Assembly: GCF_003255815.1 (NCBI RefSeq)
Contig: NC_037672.1
Location: 109,322,392 to 109,386,391, forward strand
From: Theropithecus gelada
Lineage: Eukaryota > Chordata > Mammalia > Primates > Cercopithecidae
DNA: 64,000 nucleotides
Direction: 5' to 3'
Positions 47,073 through 58,744 of the stretch are shown here, one piece after another; positions within the stretch are counted from its first letter, which is position 1, and the number at the start of each line of letters is the position of its first letter. The position numbers and the translations under genes were made by a program. A model generated the notes under the pieces. That model ran no database searches and was not told where the DNA came from. It saw nothing but the letters and a program-made list of their open reading frames with translations.

Positions 47073-47346
47073 AGGCTGTCTCATTCCTGTAATGTCAGCC
47101 TTTGAGAGGCTGAGGTGGGCAGCCTGGGATTGCTTGAGCCCAGGAGCTCAAGACCAGCCTAGGCAACATAGGGAAATCCCATCTCAACAGAAAATCAGCT
47201 GGGCGTCAAGATGCACACTTGTAGTCCCAGTTACTCTGTAGGCTGAGGTGGGAAGATCACCATGAGGTTGAGGCTGCAGTGAATCATGATTGTCCTACTG
47301 CACTCTAGCCTGGGTAACAGAGAGAGACCCTGTCCAAAAAAAAAGT
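47073..47346 (+). mobile_element. Old Alu (J-like)
   Basis: Recognisable but diverged: CATTCCTGTAATGTCAGCC, GAGAGGCTGAGGTGGGCAG, GCTTGAGCCCAGGAGCTCAA, GACCAGCCTAGGCAACATAG, CACACTTGTAGTCCCAG, GAGGCTGCAGTGAATCATGA and a 9-base A-tail. The J-type 'aggctgcagtga' motif and high divergence place it among the oldest Alus here. Confidence 0.93.
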
Positions 47347-48320
47347 CAATCCAAAGAGATTTAAGATTGCTCCCTACACAAGAAAATTTCAAAAGCCTAG
47401 AAGTTTATCATAACCATAAACATTTACATAAGTTTACATAAGAGCACTTACAAATAGTGAAGTGAAAAAGAAACTTTTCTAAAATATCAGTAGTAGAAAA
47501 TTTGATTCATTATGCAAGAGGAAAGACAAAATTATCTTTTCATTTTCTCTACATTTTCATTTTCTCTAAAGAAAATATCTTTACATTTTCTCTACATAAT
47601 ATTGCCATCATAATGAAGAGGCAATCAACAAATATGCTGACAAATGTATAGGGAAAAGATATTTAAAATGTGTGACAGTCAGTTAAAATAATTATATTAT
47701 TTTTCTAGATTTTGTAATGTTTGCCATATTTGTTAACTTTTGAAAATTTGTGATTTAAGATTTTTTTCATTTTCAATAAATGTTTTCCTTTGTACCCAAT
47801 TTTGTATTATTTTTCTAAATGAGAGCCTCTCAAATTGTATAAACTTCCAGTGCCACAAAACCCAGACACGCCTCTGATTATCACCTATCAAATCCCCAGC
47901 TTCATGACAAAGAACAGGTCCACAATGAAACACAGTAGCAGATGGCCAGGTATATGTCAAAGGAGGGACGCTCTCACTCTCAGGGTTGGCCCACCTGAAA
48001 GGAGCTCGGAAATGCGCAATTCCTATGAGCCAGAGCAGAGCAGGACAAATGTCATTACCTTGGGGGGAGCATCTATCAGGGGATACAGGACAATGAGAAA
48101 GGAAGTGACTGAAGTGCAAAAAAACCCACCACACTCCATAGTCTTTCTTTACGGTCTAGACTGTATTCTACTGTCTTTTGCTGTATGGATCATATTCTAT
48201 AGTTTCTAAATACCACATCTTTAGCTAGGGAAATATTTCATTTATATACATTTTTCAGAAACTGGCTTATATTACTTTGAGTCCTTAATTGAGGGCAGAT
48301 CACAGAAAATCCAATAACAA
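47347..48320. other. Unassigned sequence
   Basis: No named repeat. Around 47830-48150 the sequence is GC-richer and open on both strands (124 codons at 47835-48209 plus, 133 codons at 47733-48134 minus). Neither frame has a recognisable domain, and they shadow each other. Confidence 0.4.
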
Positions 48321-48324
48321 GAAA

Positions 48325-48415
48325 GAATCCTAGGAATTATTTAGACCTGGCTTCATTTTACTGCAAAAGAAACTTGACTTACTCAAGGCCACACAGCTCA
48401 CTGGAGACAAAAGCT
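48325..48415 (-). mobile_element. MIR core fragment
   Basis: CATTTTACTGCAAAAGAAAC then CTTGACTTACTCAAGGCCAC and ACAGCTCACTGGAG are the antisense MIR core. Confidence 0.78.
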
Positions 48416-49252
48416 CAATCAATCAATCAAATATAACTGAAAGTCTCTTCTGTGTTTAAGGCACTGAGAAAGGGAGAAAAAGTGACTAATATAAAGAATC
48501 TGCCTTACATATTTAATATTTAGGATTGAAAAATATGTATAGTCATTAATAATATATAAACATATACACATATATATTTAGTTCTATGTATTAACTATAT
48601 GATATACAGTGCATAGTCACTTAAGAGCAACCAAAAATGCTATAAAAACAAAAATAGGAAAACTCCATTAGATATAAGTATAAATAGCAATATAAGAATA
48701 TTTTAACATGCATCAGAAAATTCTAGGGTATTGACATATTTAATAATAGTTAACAGTATTAATAGGAAAAATAAATATTTGTATCACTGCCTATACAAAC
48801 GAAATTTAGATATGATAGAATTGAACAATTATTCTTTGTTTTTATTTTCTATTTTTAAAATTTGTAATGAATGTTATAGTTCTTTTTTAAGATCAAATAA
48901 CTTTCAAATAAATGTCAACTGAACTTTATATATAAACTGTGTGTATATATATAAAATAATGTCCGAGTCCTCAGAATATAAGATTCTAGATAAAATATGA
49001 AATTTGGGAAGAAGAAGTCAAAGGCAACAAGGTGTTTGTTACTTTGAATTACCTCTACCTTTACAGAAATCCAAATTAGTTTTGTCTTTAGCTGGACTCA
49101 TGAGAGAAATGTTCCATCAAGATAATCCACCAGAAACCAAACTTCAAAAGTGAAGTTTGGAAAAAAGAGATTTATCTTTCCTAAAATAAAACACTGAAAG
49201 GAACAGATTAAAACATGAAAGAAGGTATGGAGATTTCAAAATTATTGCATCT
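48416..49252. other. Unassigned very AT-rich sequence
   Basis: Mostly A/T with short TA tracts (for example near 48545-48600 and 48930-48960). No named repeat or gene. Confidence 0.5.
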
Positions 49253-49541
49253 GGCCGGGCACGGTGGCCCACACCTGTAACCCCAGCACTTTGGGAGGCC
49301 GAGGCAGGCGGATCACGAGGTCAGGCGTTCGAGACCAGCCTAGCCAACATGAGAAACCCCATCTCTACTAAAAATACAAAAAATTAGCTGGGCATGGTGG
49401 CAGTTCCCTGCAATTCCAGCTACTCAGGAGACTGAGGCAGAAGAATCGCTTTAACCAGGGAGGCAGAGGTTGCAGTGAGCTGAGATCGTGCCATTGCACC
49501 CAAGCCTAGGTGACAGAGTGATACTTGAAAAAGAAAAAAAA
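49253..49541 (+). mobile_element. Alu (S-like), full length
   Basis: Starts GGCCGGGCACGGTGGCCCAC and contains both monomers. It ends GTGACAGAGTGATACTTG followed by a short mixed A-tail. The target duplication is not obvious beyond a shared AAATTA. Confidence 0.95.
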
Positions 49542-50291
49542 ATTACTCCATTCCATATTACCTCCTGTCGCTCACTCTATCTCACCCCACCTCATCCCCC
49601 TGGAAAAAAAACCTTAAAAATTAGTGTTTCGAAACTGAACCAGAGTACATTAGCTTTCTCTTAATGCCATAGCTGTCTGAAAGTTGGGAGGAAAACTCTA
49701 AACGAGATTATGGTTCTTCCTTTTTCATTGTTGTTGTGTTTCTGGCCACTCATTTTTGGGTTTTTGCAAACCAAAGAAAGAATAAGCCACTGGATGGACA
49801 GACAGACAATCGCTTGAAGCCAGATTATCAGTAGCTTAAGTAGTAATCCTTTAAGTGTATTGCCAAACATACCGCGAAGAGATCTGAAACAGCTCTTGAC
49901 TGAAAAAAGCTGAGGTGATGTGGTGACAGCACACCTCAAACTCTTCTCCTGACTGCCTGAGACTTTAAGATGTTACTTTCATCTCCTTAAAAGGTACATA
50001 AAGGACAGCGAGGTTTGGAGTCTTCCTTCATTGTAGCTTGAATTATTAGAAGTTTTTTATTGTAATAGAAAAAATTACTTCCACGATGCAAGCTGTGACA
50101 ACATAAAAACTACAGTAATCTCCTGAAATTATAAATGAATCCATTTTAGCTGCATTTTCCTTTGCTTTACCAGAAGACAGAAAACTGTGAGACTGTGTGT
50201 GCTATTCCGGTTAGACATACTGGCCTCTATCATCAAGATTTCAAGGCAAGAAACCTCAACAGAATAATAAATTTCAGTTCAAAATGGGACT
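49542..50291. other. Unassigned sequence
   Basis: No named repeat or supported frame. Confidence 0.5.
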
Positions 50292-50560
50292 GGTTTTTTT
50301 TAAACTTTTATTTTACTTTCGGGAGCATATGTGCAGGTTTGTTACGTGGGTAAATGGAGTGTCACTGAGGCTCGGTATATTAATGATCCCATCATCAAGG
50401 CAGTGAGCACAGTACCCAATAGGTAGCCTTTCAAATACCCACCCCTTCCCAACCTCCCACCTCAAGCGGTCCCCACTGTCTATTGCTCCCATATTTGTGT
50501 CCATGTGTATTCAATATTTAGCTCCCACTTACAAGTGAGAACACGTGGTTTTTGGTTTTC
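50292..50560 (-). mobile_element. L1 3' end (L1P/PB-like)
   Basis: Antisense L1 3' UTR: CTTTTATTTTACTTTCGGG, CATATGTGCAGGTTTGTTAC, CAAGGCAGTGAGCACAGTAC, CTATTGCTCCCATATTTGTG and CTCCCACTTACAAGTGAGAA. It ends at GTTTTTGGTTTTCTGAGAA. Strongly 5'-truncated. Confidence 0.9.
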
Positions 50561-50734
50561 TGAGAACTGAACTAATAAAAATTACCTTGTAAATGTCAAA
50601 ACATCAGCAGAGCAGTAAACAAACACCTTTGCCAAAATTCCATTTGGGAAATAGATGTAATGATGATTTTCTTGGTATAAAAATAGAAACAGCAATAGAA
50701 AATAGATAATTTAGATTTTTATTTTTTCAGTTTA

Positions 50735-51005
50735 TAAAACTTTTGTTTTTAATTTTTATGGATGCATAATAGTTATACATATTTTCAGAGTACATGTGAT
50801 ATTTTGGTAAGAGCGTACAATGTGTAGTAATCCAATGGGTAATTTGGGTATCCATCACCTGAACCATTTATCATTTCTTTGTGTTAGAAACATTTCAATT
50901 CCACTCTTTTAGTTATTTTTAAATATACAATAAATCGTCCTTAACTATAGACACCCTATTGTGGCTGTACACTGGTTTTTTAGAAGCATAACAAATCTTA
51001 TGTAT
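50735..51005 (-). mobile_element. Older L1 3'-UTR fragment
   Basis: Blocks matching the antisense 3' UTR of L1MA/PB-type elements: GAGTACATGTGATATTTTGG, GTACAATGTGTAGTAATCC, GGGTATCCATCACCTGAACC, CTATAGACACCCTATTGTGG. Confidence 0.8.
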
Positions 51006-51228
51006 GTTTCTTTTGAAAACAAAGGCAAAAACCACAGAGCCATTTATATACTGTAATCCCTTCTCATCTTCCTTTTATTTCACCTTTTTCTGCAGTTAGG
51101 GAGTAAGGGAATCATTGTAAAAACGAAACTGGCAAGTTTTTTGGGTTTTTTATTCTGTTTGTTTGTAAGTTGTTTGTTTTTTGTTTTGCTTGTTTGGGGG
51201 TTTTGAATGGGGGGTGGTGGTGTTTGAT

Positions 51229-51481
51229 TGTTTTGAGACAGAGTCTCTCTCTGTCACCCAGGCTGGAGTGCAGTGGCATGATCTTGGCTCACTGCAGCCT
51301 CAACCTCGCTGGGCTCAGGCAATCCTCCCGCCTCAGTCTCCCAAGTAGCTGGGACTACAGGCATGCACCACCACCCTCAGCCTTTTTGTAATTTTAGTAG
51401 AGACAGTGTTTCACCGTGTTGACCAGGTTGGTCTTGATCCCCTGGCCTCAAGTGATCCATCTGCCTCGGCCTCCCAAAGTG
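51229..51481 (-). mobile_element. Old Alu, interrupted by a second Alu
   Basis: A long G/T-rich tail region (51137-51228) precedes GTTTTGAGACAGAGTCTCTC. The J/S-like body (GCAGCCTCAACCTCGCTGGG) runs to CGGCCTCCCAAAGTGG and then gives way directly to the tail of the next Alu, lacking the last ~40 bp of its 5' end. Confidence 0.93.
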
Positions 51482-51790
51482 GTGTTTTGTTTGTTTTTTT
51501 GTTTTTAAGACAGAGTCTTACTCTGTCAACTAGGCTGGAGTGCAGTGGCACAATCACAGCTTACCGCAACCTCCATTTCTCAGACTCTAGTAATCCTCCC
51601 ACCTCAGCCTCCCAAGTAGCTGGGATTACAGGTGTGCACCACCATGCTCAGTTTTTTTGTATTTTTTGTAGAGATGGTTTTTGCCATGTTGCCCAGGCTT
51701 GTCTCGAACTCCTAGACTCAAGCCATCTGAAGCTGCCTGCCTCAGCTTCCCACAGTGCTAGGATTACAGGTGTGAACCATTGTGCCCAGC
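51482..51790 (-). mobile_element. Old Alu abutting the previous one
   Basis: Tail TGTTTTGTTTGTTTTTTTG, then AAGACAGAGTCTTACTCTGT and a J-like body ending CCATTGTGCCCAGCC. TGCAAGTATT after it resembles GGCAAGTTTT before the first Alu (about 51131), so one pair of duplications may bracket both Alus. Confidence 0.93.
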
Positions 51791-51799
51791 CTGCAAGTA

Positions 51800-53450
51800 T
51801 TATTTTTAATTAATATATATTTATTGAAACAAATTCAGACAACACATATGTATACATCAGAAAATAAAGGCCCCATTCTTCCTCTATCCCATTCCCTTAA
51901 TGTTAATACATATCCTTTGTGTTTTCTATGCATATACAGTATACGTAACTATAGAATGCATATGTAATTAAATATTCATTTACCCTAACTTTCAAGTATT
52001 TTCAACGTAATCAAAATACTGTAAGAAAGTCACAGCACCAAAGAGATGAAATATTTTTTGCTCCAAAATGAATAACTGTTCAGTAACTCCGATCCAAGAT
52101 GAATAGAAGCCAAGTACAATTCTGCATTCTTCCAGGCAATTTTTGTGGAAATAAGATTAGCATAACTTGCCAGGTAAAAACAATCATAGTAAGAACCATG
52201 GAAACTACTAAGCCAGACAACCTTTAAAAAAAAAAAAAAGGCAAGGAAGAGAGAGTATACAATATCTCTATTCAGTAAGGACTCAGATAAGCTTAAAAGG
52301 TAAAATTTTCAGAAACATTGCCAGAAATATCCATATTTGCAGCTTATCCCAAGAGCATTACCAATTCCAGCATACATTCTACCAACTTTTTTTCTTTTGC
52401 TTCTGGTTTTAAAAATGTCCCTTAACTTCTTAACACTTTAATTAAGAAAGACTTCCTTTAATGTCAGTGCTCTTATGTACAATAAAGTGCATCACTTAAT
52501 GCTACTAAGTTCTAAAGTATTTGTGATTTTTCTTTCATTTATACCAATAACCTGAGTGTGATGAAAATTAACAATTCCCATATTAGCTGTCTGTGTGTCA
52601 TTGATACAGCAACTGCAGTCACTGGGTTTCCCAGTGACTGTGAGTGATTTAGATTGGATTTATATTGTGTCAGCATCCAAGTGCTAATTTCTGAAACTGG
52701 TCACAGTGTGGTTGGATGTGGTAGGATGATTCACTGAGATCCTAAATCCTTACAGCCAGTGGTATGCTGGTAAATGGTTAACAACCAGTTCTGTGGGATG
52801 GGGAGAAGGCCAGCCCTGATTTGCAGCATTTTCCAGTTCCTATGGAATAAATATCCCTACCATTGCCAATCTGAAGATATCAACCTGAGGTCATTGACTT
52901 CAGAGTTGGGAAGAGAGGTGCACCTTCAGCTCTTGAGAGCCTCTACAAGTTGCCTCCAGCATACTGCTTCATAGAGATGTTAAAAATGTAACTTAGAAAT
53001 GCAGTGACATCCAAACCTTTCATTCCCAAGAGCAACACTCATGATTACCTGAAAATCCAAAAGAACCCCAGTCAATATCCTCCCTTTCCCTCTTCCCATT
53101 ACATCTCTCTCTCTCTCTTTTGGAATACTGAGTCTAATGAGTCTAAGGGCTCAGTTAAACTTTTGATCTTAAGCCTCTTCCCTTGAACCTGTGAATTAAA
53201 GTCTCCTCTTCACTTGGCACATTTGGCAATACCATGGTTTTTTTAAAAAATAAGGAGAAATAAAGGAAATGTAAAGGCATCTTCCATGCTTGTTTTTTTA
53301 AGCCTAGAGCAGTAGATGTTTATTTCCTATCAGCAGGACTAGAGTAAAGAGGGAGGCTAAGTAACTATAATTACTCCCTAAGGAATATTTTCAACATGCA
53401 AAGTTGTGGCATTAGGAACCTCCTCAAAAATTTTTTCCCACCTCTTCATT
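51800..53450. other. Unassigned sequence
   Basis: No named repeat. It holds an 11-bp perfect inverted repeat with a 3-base loop (52616-52640) and a short CT tract at 53103-53119. Confidence 0.5.
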
Positions 53451-53454
53451 TTTA

Positions 53455-53545
53455 CAATCACCTCCAATGGCTTCACATAGTAAGTGCACAGCAAAGTGCC
53501 TGGCACAGAGAGATGATGGACACATGTCTGTTGAATAAATACGTG
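53455..53545 (+). mobile_element. L2-type 3' fragment
   Basis: ACAGCAAAGTGCCTGGCACA followed by a diverged spacer and CTGTTGAATAAATACG is the standard L2 3' end in sense. Confidence 0.6.
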
Positions 53546-53949
53546 AATATTCATCTCCTCTCTCAATCCTCTGTCACTCTTGTGGTACCCTTTTATGGAC
53601 AGCTCTTAGAAGGAAGTACGTATTAATATAAGATAGCTGTACCATCATAATGTATTCTCAGTTATTTTACTGTATAAGTAATACAAAGATCAGTGACGGA
53701 AGGGAATATGGTTGAAATACTTCTGAATTTAGCAGTGGAAGAATTAACTTGCTAAATTGCAGTTACGAGAAAATACTGCATTTCTAAAATTGTCCAAAAT
53801 TGTTGGTACCTGTGCTGTAGCTATTCCTCCAAACTTCAAAGGCCACATTCACAGGGGAGAGGCTGCTTGTACCCCAGGAGGCCAAGTGAACAACTAGAAA
53901 ATGGTAATAAATGAAAGCACTTGGCTCAGAATTGCATTCAACAAATACT

Positions 53950-53962
53950 GGGGTGGGTGGGT

Positions 53963-53998
<36 letters not shown>
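53950..53998 (+). repeat. (GGGT)n(GT)n microsatellite
   Basis: Three GGGT units lead into about 16 GT units. It is compound and likely variable in length. The (TH)n/(CV)n runs in translated frames here are artefacts. Confidence 0.97.
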
Positions 53999-53999
<1 letters not shown>

Positions 54000-55587
54000 C
54001 TTTCTGCTTTTCCAATGCTTTCCCTGCTGTTTTTCCTTCACTAGCACTATAATCACAAGTGAGCACTGTCATAATCTCTATCAGGAACCTGGCTTCAACC
54101 GGGGAGCAGTAGCAACCAGTCCCATATTTTCATGTGTGCAGATAAATGTAGATCTGTCCTTCCTTGAGCTGATGTGGAAAACAAGGATTTTTGAGGAAGA
54201 CTCAATTCAATAATTTCATATGTTTCATTACAAATACACAAAATTATCCCAAGTTGTATCCTTTTATTTTGTAAGCTGCATTACAATAATTATTTCCCAC
54301 TATTATCTTTGGAAATATACTGATTGAAACTATATTACCACTTTATAGTCTCTGATTGGCTAATCTGACTTTTAATTCAGAGATTTATATGGTACCTAAA
54401 TACATGTTGCAAGGATGTTTGCTGTCTTAATGAATAAATGAGTGAATGAATTAATGATCTAAGGTCAAAATCACTATTGTGGAATCTAAATGCATATTGA
54501 TGTCCAATCTAATTGAAAAGCGTTCACTTAGAACCCATCTCATTGCTAGCTTGGAAATTGACCACACTTTATGTATTTCATTCAACTCTGCATTCTTGTT
54601 AGAGACCTGAAAATATGTTATTCTTCAACTGCCAAGCCAAATCTTTATAAACTTTGTGGCTATAGTTGTTATAGTAGAATCAAATATTGTTCTCTCTGAT
54701 GAGCTTTCCCAAGAAAATTTTAAAATTTTGGTATTAAATCTGTTTTTATTACTGTGCCTTCTTAAAAATTCAGTCATTTCCATTAGAATTAAAAGTTTCA
54801 AACACACTTCTAGAGAAGACAGTTCCTCAATTGTTGGTATGACTCTTTTGTTTGCCAAAAACCAAAAGGCCTGCAGAGGTCCTTCCAATCCTGTAGCTAC
54901 AAACCTATGCAGGGAAGATCTCATCTTAAGTAAAGGAATCTAACAATTTACAGAGAAAGAGAAAAACTACTGCCCTCCTAGATAGTAAGAGCTGTATTTC
55001 AAACATTTGCCTTCCTATTGGTCCCAGAAATTAATTTCCCAATATAAGAAGACAAATCCAACTAAAGTCAAATTACTTTTCCAGTGTTTGGTCATATACT
55101 AACCTGTAACTTACAGTACGTTCAAGATTCCTTCCTTCCTTTCCTTTTTCAGTAGACACAACTGAACAACTGTTATATCCAGTGATTAAAAATTAATGTT
55201 TAGAATAGAAAATAAAATTCTACTTATCAATTAAAAATAATGCTTTGTTGTGTTAAAAAAAATACTAAACAAAGAAACTCATGTTTTTAATAGTAAACAC
55301 TTATTCAGTATCTACTATTGGCTTTTTTTGTTGTTTTTCTTTTTAACTTTAGATTTAGTACTATTGTTGCTCTAGAAAACTGGTTGGCTAGCAAGGGCTG
55401 TCTGCAAAAACCCCAGTGTGGCAATAGTAGAGCTGAAATCACTTTACCCAACTTGTGTCAGCTATTCCTGATGATAAGAGTGCCAGCAGGGTGGGGCACG
55501 CTTATAGTCAGATTAAGAACAGGTTTAATCCTCTACTTCCCCAATATTAATATAATGCAGCAGTTTCTGTTTCCACAGGGTGCAATT
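53999..55587. other. Unassigned AT-rich sequence
   Basis: No named repeat. The 99/95-codon frames at 54625-54943 overlap on opposite strands and have no recognisable domain. Confidence 0.5.
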
Positions 55588-55600
55588 AATAATCATTTCT

Positions 55601-55985
55601 CGCCGGGCGCGGTGGCTCAAGCCTGTAATCCCAGCACTTTGGGAGGCCGAGACGGGCGGATCACAAGGTCAGGAGATCGAGACCATCCTGGCTAACCCGG
55701 TGAAACCCCGTCTCTACTAAAAAATACAAAAAACTAGCCGGGCGAGGTGGCGGGCGCCTGTAGTCCCAGCTACTCTGGAGGCTGAGGCAGGAGAATGGCG
55801 TGAACCCGGGAGGCGGAGCTTGCAGTGAGCTGAGATCCGGCCACTGCACTCCAGCCTGGGCGACAGAGCGAGACTCCGTCTCAAAAAANNNNNNNNNNNN
55901 NNNNNNNNNNNNNNNNNNNNNNNNNNNNNNNNNNNNNNNNNNNNNNNNNNNNNNNNNNNNNNNNNNNNNNNNNNNNNNNNNNNNN

Positions 55986-56020
<35 letters not shown>

Positions 56021-56025
56021 ATAAT
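55601..56025 (+). mobile_element. Recent AluYR-type insertion with an assembly gap in its tail
   Basis: Almost undiverged Alu starting CGCCGGGCGCGGTGGCTCAA. Its variants (CACAAGGTCAGGAGATCGAG, CTAACCCGGTGAAACCCCG, AACTAGCCGGGCGAGGTGGC, GAGATCCGGCCACTGCACTC) are those I associate with Old World monkey AluYRa. The body ends at CGTCTC (55882), the A-tail starts, 97 unknown bases follow (55889-55985), then A-tract and (AAT)n. Target duplication AATAATCATTTCT is at 55588-55600 and 56026-56038. Intact target sites and low divergence indicate a young insertion. Confidence 0.96.
55889..55985. other. Assembly gap, 97 N
   Basis: The unknown bases lie wholly within the A-tail of the AluYR element, with A-tract on both sides. 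Gap length may be nominal. Frames that cross it are meaningless. Confidence 0.99.
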
Positions 56026-56038
56026 AATAATCATTTCT

Positions 56039-58740
56039 CATTCAAACAGCTGAGACACAACACTGCCATTAGGCAGTGTTGCTACAACAGCTGAGTCATC
56101 CCTTTCAATTTGGTGTCAATTAGGCTAATTAGTGGTTAGCAGCTCAGACTGCCCTTCAATCATTTGGAAATGGCTCTCCAAAAAGTCAGGCACTTGCTCT
56201 AAAATTTTCTCACATACTGATGATATATGTCTTGACTGCTAAGACAGAAGCTTTAGGCTGGAAAGATGATATTTGGCCACAACATGTATCTGCCCATTGT
56301 CACAAAATAGTTTTTCTTGGCCACCCACTAGTTCTATGGCCTCTTGTCAGCCATAGCAGTTGAGGCACAATTTGTTGGCCACTGATATAACTGAATCCTA
56401 TTATCTTTTCATCTCACCAGCTAGGTGGTCGGGGTGTGCTTTCCCCTAAGGGCATATGTACCTGTTAAAACACTATTTCTTTTGGCTCTGATTCTAAACC
56501 CAGGCAGAAGGGATTAGAAACCTGGCTTTTAATTGTGCTTGCCTTTTTCTTTTGCGAACGGCAGTCATTCTGTAACCCCTTTTTGTGATATGAGAATGAA
56601 CACTGGATTAAAGCATATTTTTGATTCCTCACCAACCATTCTAGTCTGTCAGGCACCTTGTTTAAGCCGGTGGGTGTGCTTATCAGCAGTTCAGCTTTGG
56701 CAGGAGGCAAACACTGAGCAATTTCAAAGCAAATCTGGTTCCTGCTCCTAGAAAAGATCACTAGGAACACGTTTATGGAGATAATTCAAAGAACTATTTA
56801 GCGTTGTTCATTTAGTTATCAAATTCAAATCTTTAAAGTTTTGACAGAGGAATGATTTCCTTCATAAGATTTAAATACTCATAATGCCTAAACAAAGAGC
56901 CTGCATAAATTATAGAAAAACATAAAGTAGGTTGTTCTGTAAATAAAATCTTCATTTGAAATATGTCTTTTCAAAATTAAGGTGGTGTTACTACCACTTT
57001 TTAAAATTGTAATGTATGCTGACATGACTCATCATATATGAAAATTTCAATTTAAATAATCCTCCAATATGCTCTATCCTAATAGTTTAGATTTTTAAAA
57101 AAAGTTTTCTTGTTCTGTTGTGTTATTTATGTTATCAACTTTTTGAGTCTAAGAAATTGAATCTCATGTAATAAGACTACACATCAATATACTTTGGAAA
57201 TGCAAAAGAAATTTCAAGGAGTTGATATAAAATTAGAGAATTTGCTAATTGAATATTAATGATGACCTAGTAAAATACCTAAGTAGTGAATCTCACACCA
57301 AATTTTATGTAAATAATATTCAAAATACATCACTGACACAACAAATTTACACATAGAAGCTTATCTGTGATGCAAGTTAAATATAATCTATACTTTCACA
57401 TTATAAATAGCATTTTTATTTTATCTACATACCTAAGGTGTTTATAGTCTACATAATTTGTATAAGATATATTTATATATCTTATGGTGTTCAGTTACAT
57501 GTGAAATTTTAAAATATACATTTGAATTTACGTAGTATAACCAAATTAAAAGAATTTTAAACACTCAGATATTTTTAAAGGTGACATCTATTATAGCTAT
57601 AGAAAAATGTGACCAGTGAAAAGCTGATAAATAAAAAGACCCATTTTGACTAAACAGTGGCTCAGCAAACTAAATCATTTAATGCATTGAAAGATCCTAT
57701 AATTTCTTAATATTCATTTAATAGCATTTTCTGACTATTTTTATTTTAAATTAATCATTAGAAGACAAATGTTTTTTATGTCAGCAATATAAATACTTGA
57801 AAATATCCAAATATTTGTGGTCTTTAAGCTGAACTCACATAGATACAGAACTGAATAGCTACAGCAAGATGGGAATATCTTTGTAAATATAGCAAATTAT
57901 GAATGAGAAACTCATACATTTTTCTTTTATTCTTTGTTTTTAGTTTCTTTTCTTTGTTTTAGTTCCTTTCTTTGTTTCTTTTCTTTTTTTAGTTTTTCTT
58001 TTTATTTATCTTACCATCAGTAAGGCTCAATCTTAGGTATTTTCCTCTAAATACAAAATAACAACGTTGAGGAAATTTTTCTTAATAATTGTATAAACAC
58101 TATAAAGCTCACATTACATGGACAAATTTTTAAAATATTTTCTGTGTAGAAGTTAAATTAACTTCTAAAACATGAGAATTGAAAAAGAGAAACAATTTAT
58201 AGTACTCTGCTACTATTTACTTAGGTAACACTTAGAAATTTTAAAGCTTCAACATTTTTCCTTTCACAGTATTTCAATAGTAGGCAGTACATGTTCCCAA
58301 TTAAAACAATGCAAAAATAATATACTATAGCTTGGAAAATATAACCAGTCTCTTTTCTATACTTGAAAGATAATATTTTCTACACAACTCTTTCTCATTG
58401 CTCATTAATAAGTTTCACACCATTAACATTGCAATTTTCTCTCGTTGACATCAACGTGAAAAATTATACATTGAAATATATCTTAACTAGACATATGAGC
58501 CAAGTAGTTTTCAAAATATAAAACAGTGAAAGCAAACTATGAAATGACATCAGAGTCAGAAGGAAGAGGGTAAAATAAAATAGAAAAATTACAACTTACA
58601 AATCAGACCAGAGATTCCAGAAAGAGTAATGCCTAAGGACATTTATATGTAACAGGGAATAAGGATTTTATGGATTTTTTTTAAGTTTCAACATAGTTCT
58701 TTTTTAAACCATCCATTTGTTTAATCTGTATAAAAAGGTG
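56039..58740. other. Unassigned AT-rich sequence
   Basis: No named repeat. It includes a perfect 10-bp hairpin at 56058-56081 and a T-rich pyrimidine tract at about 57917-58012. The overlapping frames at 56465-56770 have no recognisable domain. Confidence 0.5.
57917..58012 (+). repeat. T-rich pyrimidine tract
   Basis: About 95 bp of TTTTC/TTTG/TTTAG permutations, low complexity. Confidence 0.85.
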
Positions 58741-58744
58741 TAAT

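Noticed and set aside
47733..48209. Opposed 124- and 133-codon frames as genes
   Set aside because: Each shadows the other and neither has a recognisable domain; kept only as a low-interest finding.
55661..56041. Frames of 105-126 residues across the N gap
   Set aside because: Antisense Alu translation joined through unknown bases.
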